A stretch of 53,633 bases of DNA from WFQV01 sp964611145 (GTDB lineage Bacteria; Bacteroidota; Ignavibacteria; Ignavibacteriales; Melioribacteraceae). Numbering within the stretch: position 1 is the first letter of the stretch; every line of letters begins with the position of its first letter. The stretch lies in contig CAZSYM010000015.1 in NCBI GenBank assembly GCA_964611145.1, positions 1-53,633 on the forward strand, in the 5' to 3' direction. Made by a program: the position numbers and the translations under genes. Below the pieces are notes generated by a model. That model was not told the origin of the DNA and did no database searches. It saw only the letters and a list, made by a program, of their open reading frames with translations. Positions 31,856-41,189 of the stretch are shown here, piece after piece.

Positions 31856-33379
31856 TTATTTGATATTATATTTTATTTGAAATTCTTTGGCTTTTTCAAT
31901 TGAATCGAAACCACCGATTTTAACTCGATAATAATACTTCCTTTTCTTTCGGACGTACGACTTCACAATAAAAGCGTCGAAGCCTTTCGAACGCCATTGC
32001 TTGGCAACGACTTCGGCAACCGAAGGATTACGCCACGAGGAAACTTGGACTATATATTGGGAACCATCATAAGTAATCAAGGAGCCAACCCGTTTTTCCT
32101 TCCCGATTTTGCGATAGAGAGAATTCGAGCTTTTCTTTTCCGACTTTTGAATTTTCTTTTTCCACTCGGCTTTAGTCCGTTCCAAATCGGTGCTTCCCCG
32201 ACTTACCGGTTTAACGGGTTTGGCGGAATCCAACTTGGCAACAATTTTCTCTGTTTTCTGTTTAGGCGGATTTTCTTTTTTAATCACCACTTTTTGCTTG
32301 CTTTCCTCGCCACCGGTAAAGAAAATCAAATAAATAATCAATAAAAGTATGCCCGCTCCTATAAAATAATATTTCTTTTTCGACTTTGTTTCTTGCGAGC
32401 TTGCTTCTGTTTCTTGTTCCGTCTTTTCCGGCTCAAAATGCTTTGCGGAAGATTCGGCAGGCGAAGTAAAACCTTCTTTGTTCTCGTCGGCTTCAAGGAT
32501 TTTTTCCAATTCCTCTTCAGGAATTTCCTCTTCTTCAACAGCTTCGTTAATAGTCTCCTCCAATGCTCCAAAGGGGTCTTCCTCCGTTGCGTCCCTTTCG
32601 ACATCCGATTCTTCTTCTTTTCTTTCCTCCGTTTCTTCCGAAACATTTTCCTCCGGCTCGGGAACTTCGTTTTCTTCGCTTTCGTCAGAAGCGGTATCTT
32701 CACTTTCTTCGGAAAGCGCCTCCTCTTCCGTTGCTACTTCGGATTCCAAGTCGTCCCCGTCAACCTTTTCATGCTCCGCTTCCGCCGGTTGCTCGGAAAT
32801 GTTTTCGGTTTCAGTTTCTTCCTCGCCAACATATTCTTTTTCCGTGCTCTCCACATTTGATAATTCATCCCTTAGAATATCTTCGGAAACGGTTTCGGTT
32901 TCCGAAGTTTCCTTAGGAAAAAACGAGTCGAAAAGCTCAAAATTTTCCAACATTTCCGAATTTGCCAGCATTTCCGAAATCTTATCCCTTACGTTTACGC
33001 CCGACTTTTCATCCTCTTCGGAAGCGGGAATTATCGGCTTTTCGGGACTAAGGCTGAACAAATCTTCCGGGTCGGGAATTTCGCCCGTTTTGTAATCCCG
33101 AACGGGGATTTGAATAAAAGCTTTCTCCGCCTCCTTTTCGGCTATTTCGGGAGGAGAAAAAAGTATAAAGGTCTTTGTCTCGCGTCCACCCTGCCTTTCT
33201 TCCCGAGGGACAGGCTCGCGGCGCAATTGAAAAACTCCTACGCCAGGTACATTTACAGCCTGGTTAGTGGCAAGCCTTTCCGCCAAAGTCCGCTTGAACA
33301 CTTCGAAAGCAAAATCCGTTTTATACTCCGGAATATCAAGTGCTTCCGCAAGTTTCTTTTTCAAATCTTCTAAATTCAT
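31856..33379 (-). CDS. HU-like/SPOR bitopic membrane protein
   Basis: A 507-residue protein in three parts. Residues 1-75 (LAEALDIPEYKTDFAFEVFK, then NVPGVGVFQLRREP) look like the HU/IHF-related domain of the CCDC81-HU type. About 110-330 is an extremely Glu/Ser/Thr-rich disordered stretch. A single helix at about 334-354 crosses the membrane, followed by a basic linker and a C-terminal SPOR domain (about 425-507, YIVQVSSWRNPSVAEVVAKQ). The layout places the HU-like part in the cytoplasm and the peptidoglycan-binding part in the periplasm. Such proteins are known in Bacteroidota and relatives; their role is unsettled. GAGAG precedes the ATG. Confidence 0.83.
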   Translation of the reverse strand: MNLEDLKKKLAEALDIPEYKTDFAFEVFKRTLAERLATNQAVNVPGVGVFQLRREPVPREERQGGRETKTFILFSPPEIAEKEAEKAFIQIPVRDYKTGEIPDPEDLFSLSPEKPIIPASEEDEKSGVNVRDKISEMLANSEMLENFELFDSFFPKETSETETVSEDILRDELSNVESTEKEYVGEEETETENISEQPAEAEHEKVDGDDLESEVATEEEALSEESEDTASDESEENEVPEPEENVSEETEERKEEESDVERDATEEDPFGALEETINEAVEEEEIPEEELEKILEADENKEGFTSPAESSAKHFEPEKTEQETEASSQETKSKKKYYFIGAGILLLIIYLIFFTGGEESKQKVVIKKENPPKQKTEKIVAKLDSAKPVKPVSRGSTDLERTKAEWKKKIQKSEKKSSNSLYRKIGKEKRVGSLITYDGSQYIVQVSSWRNPSVAEVVAKQWRSKGFDAFIVKSYVRKKRKYYYRVKIGGFDSIEKAKEFQIKYNIK

Positions 33380-33397
33380 TGTTTACTCTCTTATTAC

Positions 33398-34981
33398 TTA
33401 AAATCTGTACCGAACACCCAAAAGCAAATCAAAAACTTTTTCCTGATATCCTATAAAAACAAAGTTTTTTCTGTTCAAAACATTTTCAGCCCTTGCGGTA
33501 ATTTCCAGATAATCCAAAAGTTGATACTTCAAATCTAATGAAAGATTAAAATAATTTTTAATATACTTTTTGTTCGTCAAGTCCGCATAAAAATTCGAAA
33601 AATAATCCAACGAGATTCCCGTCTTCAGTCCGATGGGAAAAGAATAAACATAAGAAACATCGGTTTTCCAAAGCGGATAATAAGGAACAACCTTTTCGGA
33701 ATTATTACGCACACTATTTATTTCCGCCCGAGCGGAAAGCATTCCAAAGCGCGGATGTTTAAAAAATAATTCCGCGAAACCCTTGTAGGAACTTGCCTCA
33801 TCAAGGGTATTGAGCTCGAAAATGCCGTCATTATTAACATCTTCGAAGTAAGGCAATTTGGAAATCTTCCGAAAATCCAATCCCGATGTGAATTCAACCA
33901 TTTCTCCATAGTCCAATCTAAACGCCAAGCGAATTACAGAACCTCTTTTAACAAATATTCCGTCCAAGTTCGAAAGAGAAAGAAATCTGTTTTTGGCAAA
34001 CATGTTTCCAAAAGGCAAGTATTCCGAGCGGGGGGCATACTCACCAAGCATATAAACACCGTTATCCAATTTAAACTGGAACGACAACGTTGGAGCGAAA
34101 TGTTTATTTGTATCCTCCTTAGCGAAATAAAACCCGAATGAAAGCCGGAAAGAATTAAAAGGTGAAATAACAAGCAAAGCCTTGCCGTCCATAAAATCGC
34201 TTTGCCGCATCGAAGTTAAGGTAGTCAAATATTCGTCCCGCAAATACACGGTTTCCAAGCGCACTCCCATGCCGGAAGAAAAATATTCGCCATATCCTTT
34301 GAACAAATAATTGAAATCTTTCAATCCGTTTTCTTTCAAAGTGAAAAGAGAGGCATCGAATCTTCCGCTAAAATTAAATTTCTTGCGAGTGCCGTATTGC
34401 ATCATTGCCGTAACTGTTCCTTTCCGGGATTCTCTTTTGAAAGACGGATGTTTAGAGCCGTAAAGATAAAAGGCATTACGCATTCCCCGAGCGCCGAAAG
34501 ATATTTTCAAGCCCGGGAGGAACTTTGATTTTTTGCTTAAATAAAAAGAAAGCAAAGCCTCTCCACCGGATTCATTATAATTGGAATACTTCACATAATC
34601 TCCCACATCGACACCCCACAGTTTCCCATGTACAAGCAAATGTCCGTAGGTTTTATCCAAAACGAAGCTCCCATAAGGCATGGTGTGAAGCCCGGCGCGT
34701 AAATCCAAAATGCCGTTATAAAAATTTTCCTTTTTTCTTAAAAGTAATCTCGCCTTCAGAGGTGTAGCAAAAGTTCCAAGCGTTAAATTATCGGGCACAT
34801 AAGCCGGTAGAAAAAACTCTTGGGATAAAGGCGAAATAAGCTTGGGTCTCATCTTTTTCATCACGGGCATATTGACTTGTTGAGTCCCCGTAATAACAAA
34901 CTCCGGCAACTGCACCGCCTGGTCTTGGGCATACGTAATTAAAGGAAGCAAAGATAATAAAATCAAAAATATTTTTTTCAT
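33398..34981 (-). CDS. Outer-membrane beta-barrel protein with TonB-box-like N-terminus
   Basis: A 527-residue exported protein. The signal peptide MKKIFLILLSLLPLITYAQ is followed by AVQLPEFVITGTQQ, which resembles the TonB-box and plug start of TonB-dependent receptors. I cannot see a full plug domain. The rest is a series of amphipathic beta strands ending in a C-terminal aromatic residue (LLGVRYRF), as expected for a barrel inserted by Bam. The ATG at 34981 overlaps the TPR gene stop (ATGA); an earlier in-frame ATG would overlap more. It sits upstream of HU/SPOR-exbB-exbD-tonB, so TonB energisation is plausible. The ligand is unknown. Confidence 0.75.
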   Translation of the reverse strand: MKKIFLILLSLLPLITYAQDQAVQLPEFVITGTQQVNMPVMKKMRPKLISPLSQEFFLPAYVPDNLTLGTFATPLKARLLLRKKENFYNGILDLRAGLHTMPYGSFVLDKTYGHLLVHGKLWGVDVGDYVKYSNYNESGGEALLSFYLSKKSKFLPGLKISFGARGMRNAFYLYGSKHPSFKRESRKGTVTAMMQYGTRKKFNFSGRFDASLFTLKENGLKDFNYLFKGYGEYFSSGMGVRLETVYLRDEYLTTLTSMRQSDFMDGKALLVISPFNSFRLSFGFYFAKEDTNKHFAPTLSFQFKLDNGVYMLGEYAPRSEYLPFGNMFAKNRFLSLSNLDGIFVKRGSVIRLAFRLDYGEMVEFTSGLDFRKISKLPYFEDVNNDGIFELNTLDEASSYKGFAELFFKHPRFGMLSARAEINSVRNNSEKVVPYYPLWKTDVSYVYSFPIGLKTGISLDYFSNFYADLTNKKYIKNYFNLSLDLKYQLLDYLEITARAENVLNRKNFVFIGYQEKVFDLLLGVRYRF

Positions 34982-37956
34982 AATCTTCTCAATTTCCATT
35001 TCGCTTCTTTACCATATTCATCTTTAGGATGTCGTTTTAAAACGGCTCGGTACATTTCCCGCGCATTTTTTTTATCGCCAAGCTGCATATAGCAGTCCCC
35101 TAATTTCAGCAGCGATTTAGTGTACCACTCATCATAGCGAGAAAACACGGAACGCACACGGACGAAGGCGGAAATGGCATCGATTATTTTCCCCTCCTCA
35201 AAAAGCGTTAGACCGTAATAATATTGCCCTTTCGCTCCTATGTCGTCCGTTCGTTTCGTCCCTATTTCCTTGAAAAACTTTTCCGCGCTCTCATAAGCTC
35301 TCCGCTCCAACTCCAGCAAGCCGATTTCAATTTTAGCCTTATCGGCAAATATAGTTCCGTCATGGTAAATTATCACTTCATTAAACGTTTTGTACGCCTC
35401 TTGAATTTGCCCCACTTGGAGAAGCGTTTTACCCTTTAGAAAAATTATTTCTTCCACACCTTTTGCATTTGCCAAAACATTCAGCGCCTTGTCAAACAAT
35501 TTCAAACTTGCCTCGTATTTCCCTTCGGCGTTATAAATATTGCTCATTTCAACGATGGCAGAAACGGAAACATCGGACTTGGGATAATTTTCGAACACTT
35601 GCCGAAAATTATAAAGAGCATCCGCAGTCTGTCCCAGTAGCAAGGAAGATTTTCCAATCCAAAAATATGCATTCGGAACAAGGCGACTCTTCGGGTATGT
35701 GGCGATAAATTCCTTATATCCTACTCGAGCTTTTTCATATTCGCCTATACTAAAATAAATATCCCCTTTTTTGAACAAAATATCGGGTCCAAATTCGGAG
35801 GTGGGATTCATTGCAACATAATTATCAATAAAACCAATCGCCTGCTCAGGCATACCTTCGGCAATGTAACAATATTGAATCCCGTTAACCGCATCGAACA
35901 CGTATTTACTATTCGGATAATCTTCCAATACGCTTTTATAAAAAGAGATAGCCTCGTCATAGCGTCCCAAATTATAATACGCATCCCCTATGGAATAATA
36001 AGCTATAGGCACTACGGGAGAAGAGGGATATTTGGACGGAATTTGCAAATAAGCATTTATGGCGGATTGAAAATCCGATTCTTGAAAATAAATCCAGCCA
36101 ATCAAATACTGAGCATTAGGAGCATATTTCGATTTCGGGTAAAGCGTTTGCAAATTTTCAAATTCCTTTACGGCTTTCTCTTTATTTCCGGCACGATAAA
36201 GAGAAAGGGCGAAATTATAATATTCAAACGGATTAAAATATCTATAACCCTTTTGGTGCAATATTTTTAAGTATTCCGCACTTGCCAATCGGAATTGCTT
36301 CATACCGAAATAGCTATCCGCCAATCGAAACATGGCATCGACGGAATTATGCGCTTTGGGATAACGGGATAAATACTCCTTGAAATAATAAGAGGCGTTC
36401 GGAAAATCCTTGAGATTAAAATAAGAATACGCTCTACCGTAAGTAGCTTCGCGCCCTACGTTCATTGCAGCGGAAGGAGCGATTTTGTTGTAATGTTTCA
36501 ATGCTTTTTTAAAATTCCCAAGGGCGAAATAAGACTCCGCCAAATAAAATTCCGTTTTGTCCCGTTCAAAAGTCTTATCCAATTTTTGCAATTCCTCCAA
36601 TGTTGCAATTGCCTTTTGAAAAGAGTTCAGATAGTAAAAAGCGATGCCTAATCCCAGCATGGAGCGTAATTTCAGATTTCCTTTTGTCAAATCTTCCGAG
36701 GAGGCTTGCAAAAAATAATCTCGCGCCCTAGCGTATTTTTTCCGATGTAACTTTATTTCTCCCAGCAACGTAAATGCCCGCGCACGGGTGTAAGAATCCG
36801 GAGAAGCGGTCGCTTCCAACAAATATCTTTCAGCCTTTGAATAATCCTTTCGGTTATAGAAAATTATTCCCAAATTGAATTTAATGGCGAAAGCATTGAC
36901 ATCATGAGGATAAAGGTTCAAAAATTGCTTATAAATTTTAACGGCTTCCGCAATTTTTCCTTGATAACGTTTGGCTTCCGCGCTCCAATAAAGAGATTTG
37001 ATTCTGATTGAATCCTCCAACGAAGCGATAAGCGAATGAAAAATCTTATAAGCGTCTTCATACTTTTCCGTTTGAAAATTCACCCATGCAAGCCCGTAGC
37101 GAATTTCGTCCTCCGTTACCGAGCCGCTCCCCTCTTTAAGAATAGAGCGGAAAATTTCTTTGGATTTATCGTATTCCCCCAAGCGGAAATAGGCATTAGC
37201 AAGTACATTTTTAGCTTGCAATTGGAGTTCATACGGCAATTCCGCAATCTTCGGGTCGGTAAGCTCCAGCACCGAATTTTCATAATCGTTCAGACGGAAA
37301 TAACTTATTCCTATTTTCAATTGGGCATAAGGAGCCAGCTCGCTATCGGCATAATAAGTCAATAATTCATCATAATAAGCAACGGCTTTGGAATAATCCC
37401 CTTTCAAATCGTAAAGATTTCCCAAAGAATAAATGGAATAGTCAATCAGATTGTTGCTTTTCCGTTTCGTAAGAGTCTGCAAAAGAAATTCTTCCGCCTC
37501 GTTTAAACGGTGCTGTTCCACGAAAGATTCCCCTACCCAATAATTTGCCGGTCCGTAGAAATCACTTTTGGGATATTGATGTATAAGCGTTATAAACTTT
37601 TCCCTTGCTTTTTTATACTGCCCGAACTTGAAATAAATGACGCCGAGATTATAAAGAGCCTCGGGGCGATATTCCGAGAGGGGGAAATTTCTTATGAATT
37701 CCTCATACTCCGCCACCGCTCCGTCGCTCTGCCCCGCTTTATCCAAAGCCTTGGCGGAAAAGAAAAAAGCCGTGGAGCGTATCGCCTGCTCCATAGGAGA
37801 ATCCGAAGAACAAACGGAATTCAAAATATCATGTGCAAGTAAATACTCCTTGTGCGCAAAAGCAGTCATGCCCTCGGTAAATTTCTCATTTACGCTTTGG
37901 GCAATAATGTTTACGCTCAATATAAAAAGCAATAAAAATCTTTTCATCATCAACAT
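34978..37956 (-). CDS. Giant exported tetratricopeptide-repeat protein
   Basis: A protein of about 992 residues with a signal peptide (KRFLLLFILSVNIIAQS) and then a nearly unbroken solenoid of TPR units, about 25 by eye. Many repeats carry the Sel1/YbgF-like pattern of a Tyr/Phe-rich first helix and YPKSxxxxxA (for example YPKSDFYGPANYWVG, YPKSKYAPNAQYLIG). This pattern is like BamD and CpoB repeats, so a scaffold role in the periplasm is likely. Starts at TTG 37959, ATG 37956, 37950 and 37947 all precede the signal. I use 37956, which overlaps the DUF92 stop by one base. It is coupled to the beta-barrel gene downstream, suggesting a shared complex. Confidence 0.82.
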   Translation of the reverse strand: MLMMKRFLLLFILSVNIIAQSVNEKFTEGMTAFAHKEYLLAHDILNSVCSSDSPMEQAIRSTAFFFSAKALDKAGQSDGAVAEYEEFIRNFPLSEYRPEALYNLGVIYFKFGQYKKAREKFITLIHQYPKSDFYGPANYWVGESFVEQHRLNEAEEFLLQTLTKRKSNNLIDYSIYSLGNLYDLKGDYSKAVAYYDELLTYYADSELAPYAQLKIGISYFRLNDYENSVLELTDPKIAELPYELQLQAKNVLANAYFRLGEYDKSKEIFRSILKEGSGSVTEDEIRYGLAWVNFQTEKYEDAYKIFHSLIASLEDSIRIKSLYWSAEAKRYQGKIAEAVKIYKQFLNLYPHDVNAFAIKFNLGIIFYNRKDYSKAERYLLEATASPDSYTRARAFTLLGEIKLHRKKYARARDYFLQASSEDLTKGNLKLRSMLGLGIAFYYLNSFQKAIATLEELQKLDKTFERDKTEFYLAESYFALGNFKKALKHYNKIAPSAAMNVGREATYGRAYSYFNLKDFPNASYYFKEYLSRYPKAHNSVDAMFRLADSYFGMKQFRLASAEYLKILHQKGYRYFNPFEYYNFALSLYRAGNKEKAVKEFENLQTLYPKSKYAPNAQYLIGWIYFQESDFQSAINAYLQIPSKYPSSPVVPIAYYSIGDAYYNLGRYDEAISFYKSVLEDYPNSKYVFDAVNGIQYCYIAEGMPEQAIGFIDNYVAMNPTSEFGPDILFKKGDIYFSIGEYEKARVGYKEFIATYPKSRLVPNAYFWIGKSSLLLGQTADALYNFRQVFENYPKSDVSVSAIVEMSNIYNAEGKYEASLKLFDKALNVLANAKGVEEIIFLKGKTLLQVGQIQEAYKTFNEVIIYHDGTIFADKAKIEIGLLELERRAYESAEKFFKEIGTKRTDDIGAKGQYYYGLTLFEEGKIIDAISAFVRVRSVFSRYDEWYTKSLLKLGDCYMQLGDKKNAREMYRAVLKRHPKDEYGKEAKWKLRRL

Positions 37957-39440
37957 CAAATGTAATAGAAAAGGAAAATCATAAAAATGCCGAAAATACC
38001 GGCCAGGAGGTTCACCGCATCATTGTTAAGCCATTTTATTCCCTTATGGTATTCGGTTGTAGTATTGCAATGCACTTCTCTTTCGGTAATTTTACCGCAG
38101 ACGGTACATCGATTCTGAAGTTGCAAAGTAGCGCCCAAATAACTATCGAAAACGCTCCCGAAAAATCCCGCTCCCACGACCAACAGGAAATAATTGAAAT
38201 CCGCCTTAACCCAGCACATACCGGAAAAGGCAATCACGATGGCACCGGCAAGTGCGCCGAGGGAACCTCGCAAAGAAACGCCACCCGAAACACCTTGTTC
38301 TATTCTTTTAAAATTCAAAATAAAATAAGTGGGAGCAGGAAACATTGTTCCGATTTCCGTTGCCCACGTGTCCGCACAGACAGCCGCCAGAGAAGCCAAA
38401 TAAGCATAATAGTAAACCGGATCGGGATGAATTTGATTCAACAATATCAGCACTCCTCCCAGTCCGCCGTTCGCAATCACTTGCCAATGGTCGCGCACGC
38501 CGGTCTTTTCGAAAAACAGCTCCACCTCCGCATTTTTCTTTTTCCGCACTTTCGACAAAATGCTTGAAAGGATAAAAAAGGCGAGAATGGGAACGCTCCA
38601 TTTCCAACCTCCAAAACCGAAAATAAAACCGGCTAGCACGAAAGTTGCAACCGCACCGCTCCGAGTTAAAAATTTAACACGGTAAGAAAGATAAGCCACA
38701 ACAAAAGCCAGCAGAAAGCCAAACGAGAAATTGATAAGCAAGACAATGCTTCCATGTTCCAAAAAGACAAACAAAAGATATGAAGTAAAAAAGACGGAGA
38801 GAAAAGCCCCGGCGCTCTTGGAAGAGAAATTTTCGAAAATCGTCATTAGAAACGCTGCAATGCCGACTGTTGCCAAGCGTTGTGCCTCGGAATATTTTCC
38901 TCCGAACGGTAAATTCCAAAAAGCAAGAGAATTTTTCGTGGTCAAAAAATACAAAAGCGCAAAGGTCAATATCCCAAAGATAAACGAAAACCAAAGATTC
39001 GTTCCATTATAAAAATCTTTCTTCTTTTTTCCCCTGTATTTACCGAAAAGAGAAGAAAGCAAAAATTCCGCCGTGGCAAAGCTGGTGATAGAAATCAACA
39101 AATAGATTCTATTACGTGGGAATAATATCAATACCAGCAAAAAAGAAACGGAAAGAGCAAATATTCTTTTACAATTCTCTTTGCGAGAAGGGAAAACGCT
39201 CGGCAAAACCTCGATACTTCCCAAATAAGAAAAGAAGAGCATTGCGCCTCCTATGGAAAACAAAAAAGGCAAGGAACGAAGAAGTACTAAAGAGAAAACG
39301 GCCAGAAAAGAAAGCAAAAGAAAGAGTAAGTCGTCGGAATTCTCCTCGCTAATTGTTCTCCTCTCGCGCAAAAGATGTATTAAAACGGAAGAGGTAAAAA
39401 TAGAAAAAATCAAAAAAAGAAAGTTTATCAAATCCTGCAA
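37956..39440 (-). CDS. DUF92/VTE6-like membrane protein with degenerate VTE5-like N-terminal half
   Basis: A 494-residue polytopic protein. The C-terminal half (about 235-494) is DUF92, the family of plant VTE6 phytyl-phosphate kinase, with LTRSGAVATFVLAG, ADTWATEIGTM, GGVSLRGSLGALAGA, FGSVFDSYLGATLQ and a NDAVNLLA end. The N-terminal half (1-230) has about seven helices. It contains ATAEFLLSSLFGKYRGKKKK and FENFSS, which align in order with the nucleotide-site and C-terminal motifs of SEC59/VTE5 kinases but lack the Gly-Asp pair. That makes it look like a decayed kinase domain. The start is TTG with GAGAG upstream. It lies between prenyl diphosphate synthase and the giant TPR gene. Confidence 0.72.
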   Translation of the reverse strand: MQDLINFLFLIFSIFTSSVLIHLLRERRTISEENSDDLLFLLLSFLAVFSLVLLRSLPFLFSIGGAMLFFSYLGSIEVLPSVFPSRKENCKRIFALSVSFLLVLILFPRNRIYLLISITSFATAEFLLSSLFGKYRGKKKKDFYNGTNLWFSFIFGILTFALLYFLTTKNSLAFWNLPFGGKYSEAQRLATVGIAAFLMTIFENFSSKSAGAFLSVFFTSYLLFVFLEHGSIVLLINFSFGFLLAFVVAYLSYRVKFLTRSGAVATFVLAGFIFGFGGWKWSVPILAFFILSSILSKVRKKKNAEVELFFEKTGVRDHWQVIANGGLGGVLILLNQIHPDPVYYYAYLASLAAVCADTWATEIGTMFPAPTYFILNFKRIEQGVSGGVSLRGSLGALAGAIVIAFSGMCWVKADFNYFLLVVGAGFFGSVFDSYLGATLQLQNRCTVCGKITEREVHCNTTTEYHKGIKWLNNDAVNLLAGIFGIFMIFLFYYI

Positions 39441-39464
39441 TTTTCTCTCAAATTTATTCCGAAA

Positions 39465-40448
39465 TTATTTGTTTCTCAAAAGTACAAAATCAACCAATTT
39501 CAAAAGCATTTCTTTTGCTTCGCAGTTCTCGAAAACGTCCAAATTTTCTTTTGCTTTGTTGGCGTATTCCCGAGCCACAGAGTAAGAATATTCAATCCCT
39601 CCGTGTTTCTCCACAAAATCCAGAATATCCTGTAAATTATTCCTTTTAGTGCTTTTTTTAATCTTAGCAATAATCTTTTCGCTTTCTCTTCTTTCGGCTA
39701 CGCTAAGAGCATGAATTAACGGCAAGGTTATTTTCTTTTCTTTAATATCCCCGCCTTTGGGTTTGCCCGTAATCTTACTGGTACCTACGTAATCCAGAAT
39801 ATCATCTTTAATTTGAAAGGCGATGCCCAAGTTTTCCCCGAAATCCCGGAGAGCGGAAATTTTCTCCTCATCCTCGGTAGCACTGCGGGCGCCTATTTCG
39901 CAACAAGTAGAAAGAAGCGAAGCCGTTTTATCCGAAATTATTTTGAAATAAGCTTCCTTATCAATATCCAATTTTTTTGTCTTATTTATCTGGTTCAATT
40001 CTCCTTCGGACATTCTTCTTACTGAAGCGGTAATGGTTTTTAGGAAATCGAAATCCTCATTCTCAACCGAAAGCATGAGTCCACGGGAAAGAAGATAATC
40101 CCCCATCAGCACCGCCACTTTATTTTTCCAGACGGCATTTATGGAAGGGAAACCTCGTCTTTGCTGAGCATCGTCAACCACATCGTCATGTATGAGAGTG
40201 GCGGTATGAAGCATTTCCACAAGTGTGGCACCTCGGAAACTCCTTTCGTTTATCTCGCCCGCAATTTTACTGGAATAAAGCACGAGCAGGGGGCGAATTT
40301 TTTTCCCTTTCTGTTTCCAAATATATTTTACGACCAAATCCACAAGCGGAACGTCGGATTTCATTGCATTCCGAAAATGCTTGTTGAATTCCTCCAATTC
40401 CGACTTCAGAGGCTTACTTATTTCGGTCAGACTAATCTTCCTGCTCAA
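39465..40448 (-). CDS. Long-chain polyprenyl diphosphate synthase
   Basis: A 327-residue trans-isoprenyl diphosphate synthase. The first Asp-rich motif is LIHDDVVDDAQQRRG (Asp88-Asp92), and the second is FQIKDDILDY near residue 217. The fifth residue before the first motif is Ala, a small residue that leaves the chain-length pocket open in long-chain enzymes. Hepta- to nona-prenyl diphosphate for menaquinone is therefore likely (IspB/HepT type). The TTG at 40448 overlaps tatC by 17 bases and is the only start that keeps the N-terminal helix. Confidence 0.9.
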   Translation of the reverse strand: MSRKISLTEISKPLKSELEEFNKHFRNAMKSDVPLVDLVVKYIWKQKGKKIRPLLVLYSSKIAGEINERSFRGATLVEMLHTATLIHDDVVDDAQQRRGFPSINAVWKNKVAVLMGDYLLSRGLMLSVENEDFDFLKTITASVRRMSEGELNQINKTKKLDIDKEAYFKIISDKTASLLSTCCEIGARSATEDEEKISALRDFGENLGIAFQIKDDILDYVGTSKITGKPKGGDIKEKKITLPLIHALSVAERRESEKIIAKIKKSTKRNNLQDILDFVEKHGGIEYSYSVAREYANKAKENLDVFENCEAKEMLLKLVDFVLLRNK

Positions 40449-41175
40449 CTTTCCTCTGTGAAAATTTTGAAACTAATATACTTATTTCGTACAATAAAAC
40501 CAATGGAATCGCCAAAAGCACCTGTGCAACGGGATCGGTTCCAGGAGTAAGAACAGCCGCCAGAATCATTATGACCACAATTGCATGGCGACGATACTTA
40601 CTTAAAAACTTCGGCGTAATTATACCAAGGCGCGAAAGGAGAAAAGAAAGCATGGGCAATTCGAAAACCACTCCGGCTCCAATCATCACGCTTATTATTA
40701 TGGAAAAATATTCATTGATTGCAAAATTATTTTCTATTTCCTGTGTGCCGAATTGTGCGGCAAATTTGAGAGTGAGAGGCAACATAACATAATAAGCAAA
40801 GACGATTCCGACTAAAAAGCAGAGCGTTGTAAAAGAAACCACAAGGGTTACGTATTTTTTTTCGTTTTCTTTTAGAGCGGGAGCAAAAAATTTCCACATT
40901 TGATAAAAAATGTTCGGGACGCTTATAACCGCACCTGCAATAATCGCCACTTCGAAATAAAGAATAAGTTGTCCGAAAGGTTTTAAGTTCTGCAAATGAA
41001 TACCGGCGTTCCTTGCGGGCAAAAGCAATATACCGTCAATTAGAAAATCGATGAATGCCCACGCCAAGCCCGTACCCACGGCAATTCCAATCAGACTATA
41101 AATAATGCGCCAACGTAACTCCTCGAGATGTTCGAGGAAAGTCATCTCGGCTTCGTCGTTATTTTTCCCACGCAT
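40432..41175 (-). CDS. tatC: Twin-arginine translocase subunit TatC
   Basis: A 247-residue six-helix inner-membrane protein that recognises twin-arginine signal peptides and docks folded proteins for export. The N-terminal FLEHLEELRWRI and the loop motif FYQMWKFFAPAL are diagnostic. SVMIGAGVVFELPMLSFLL and AVLTPGTDPVAQVLLAIPL complete the set. No TatA or TatB gene is linked in the window, so those must be elsewhere. It lies 14 bases after glyA and overlaps the prenyl synthase gene. Confidence 0.95.
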   Translation of the reverse strand: MRGKNNDEAEMTFLEHLEELRWRIIYSLIGIAVGTGLAWAFIDFLIDGILLLPARNAGIHLQNLKPFGQLILYFEVAIIAGAVISVPNIFYQMWKFFAPALKENEKKYVTLVVSFTTLCFLVGIVFAYYVMLPLTLKFAAQFGTQEIENNFAINEYFSIIISVMIGAGVVFELPMLSFLLSRLGIITPKFLSKYRRHAIVVIMILAAVLTPGTDPVAQVLLAIPLVLLYEISILVSKFSQRKVEQED

Positions 41176-41189
41176 TTGGAAAATCGGAG

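Noticed and set aside
32478..33095. Ser-rich 205-codon frame on the plus strand
   Set aside because: It is the reverse reading of the Glu/Ser-rich spacer of the HU/SPOR protein (GAA and TCC codons read backwards), so its composition is an artefact.
34978..37956. Tandem DNA repeats in the giant TPR gene
   Set aside because: The protein repeats are clear, but the DNA units are diverged and not a nucleotide repeat array.
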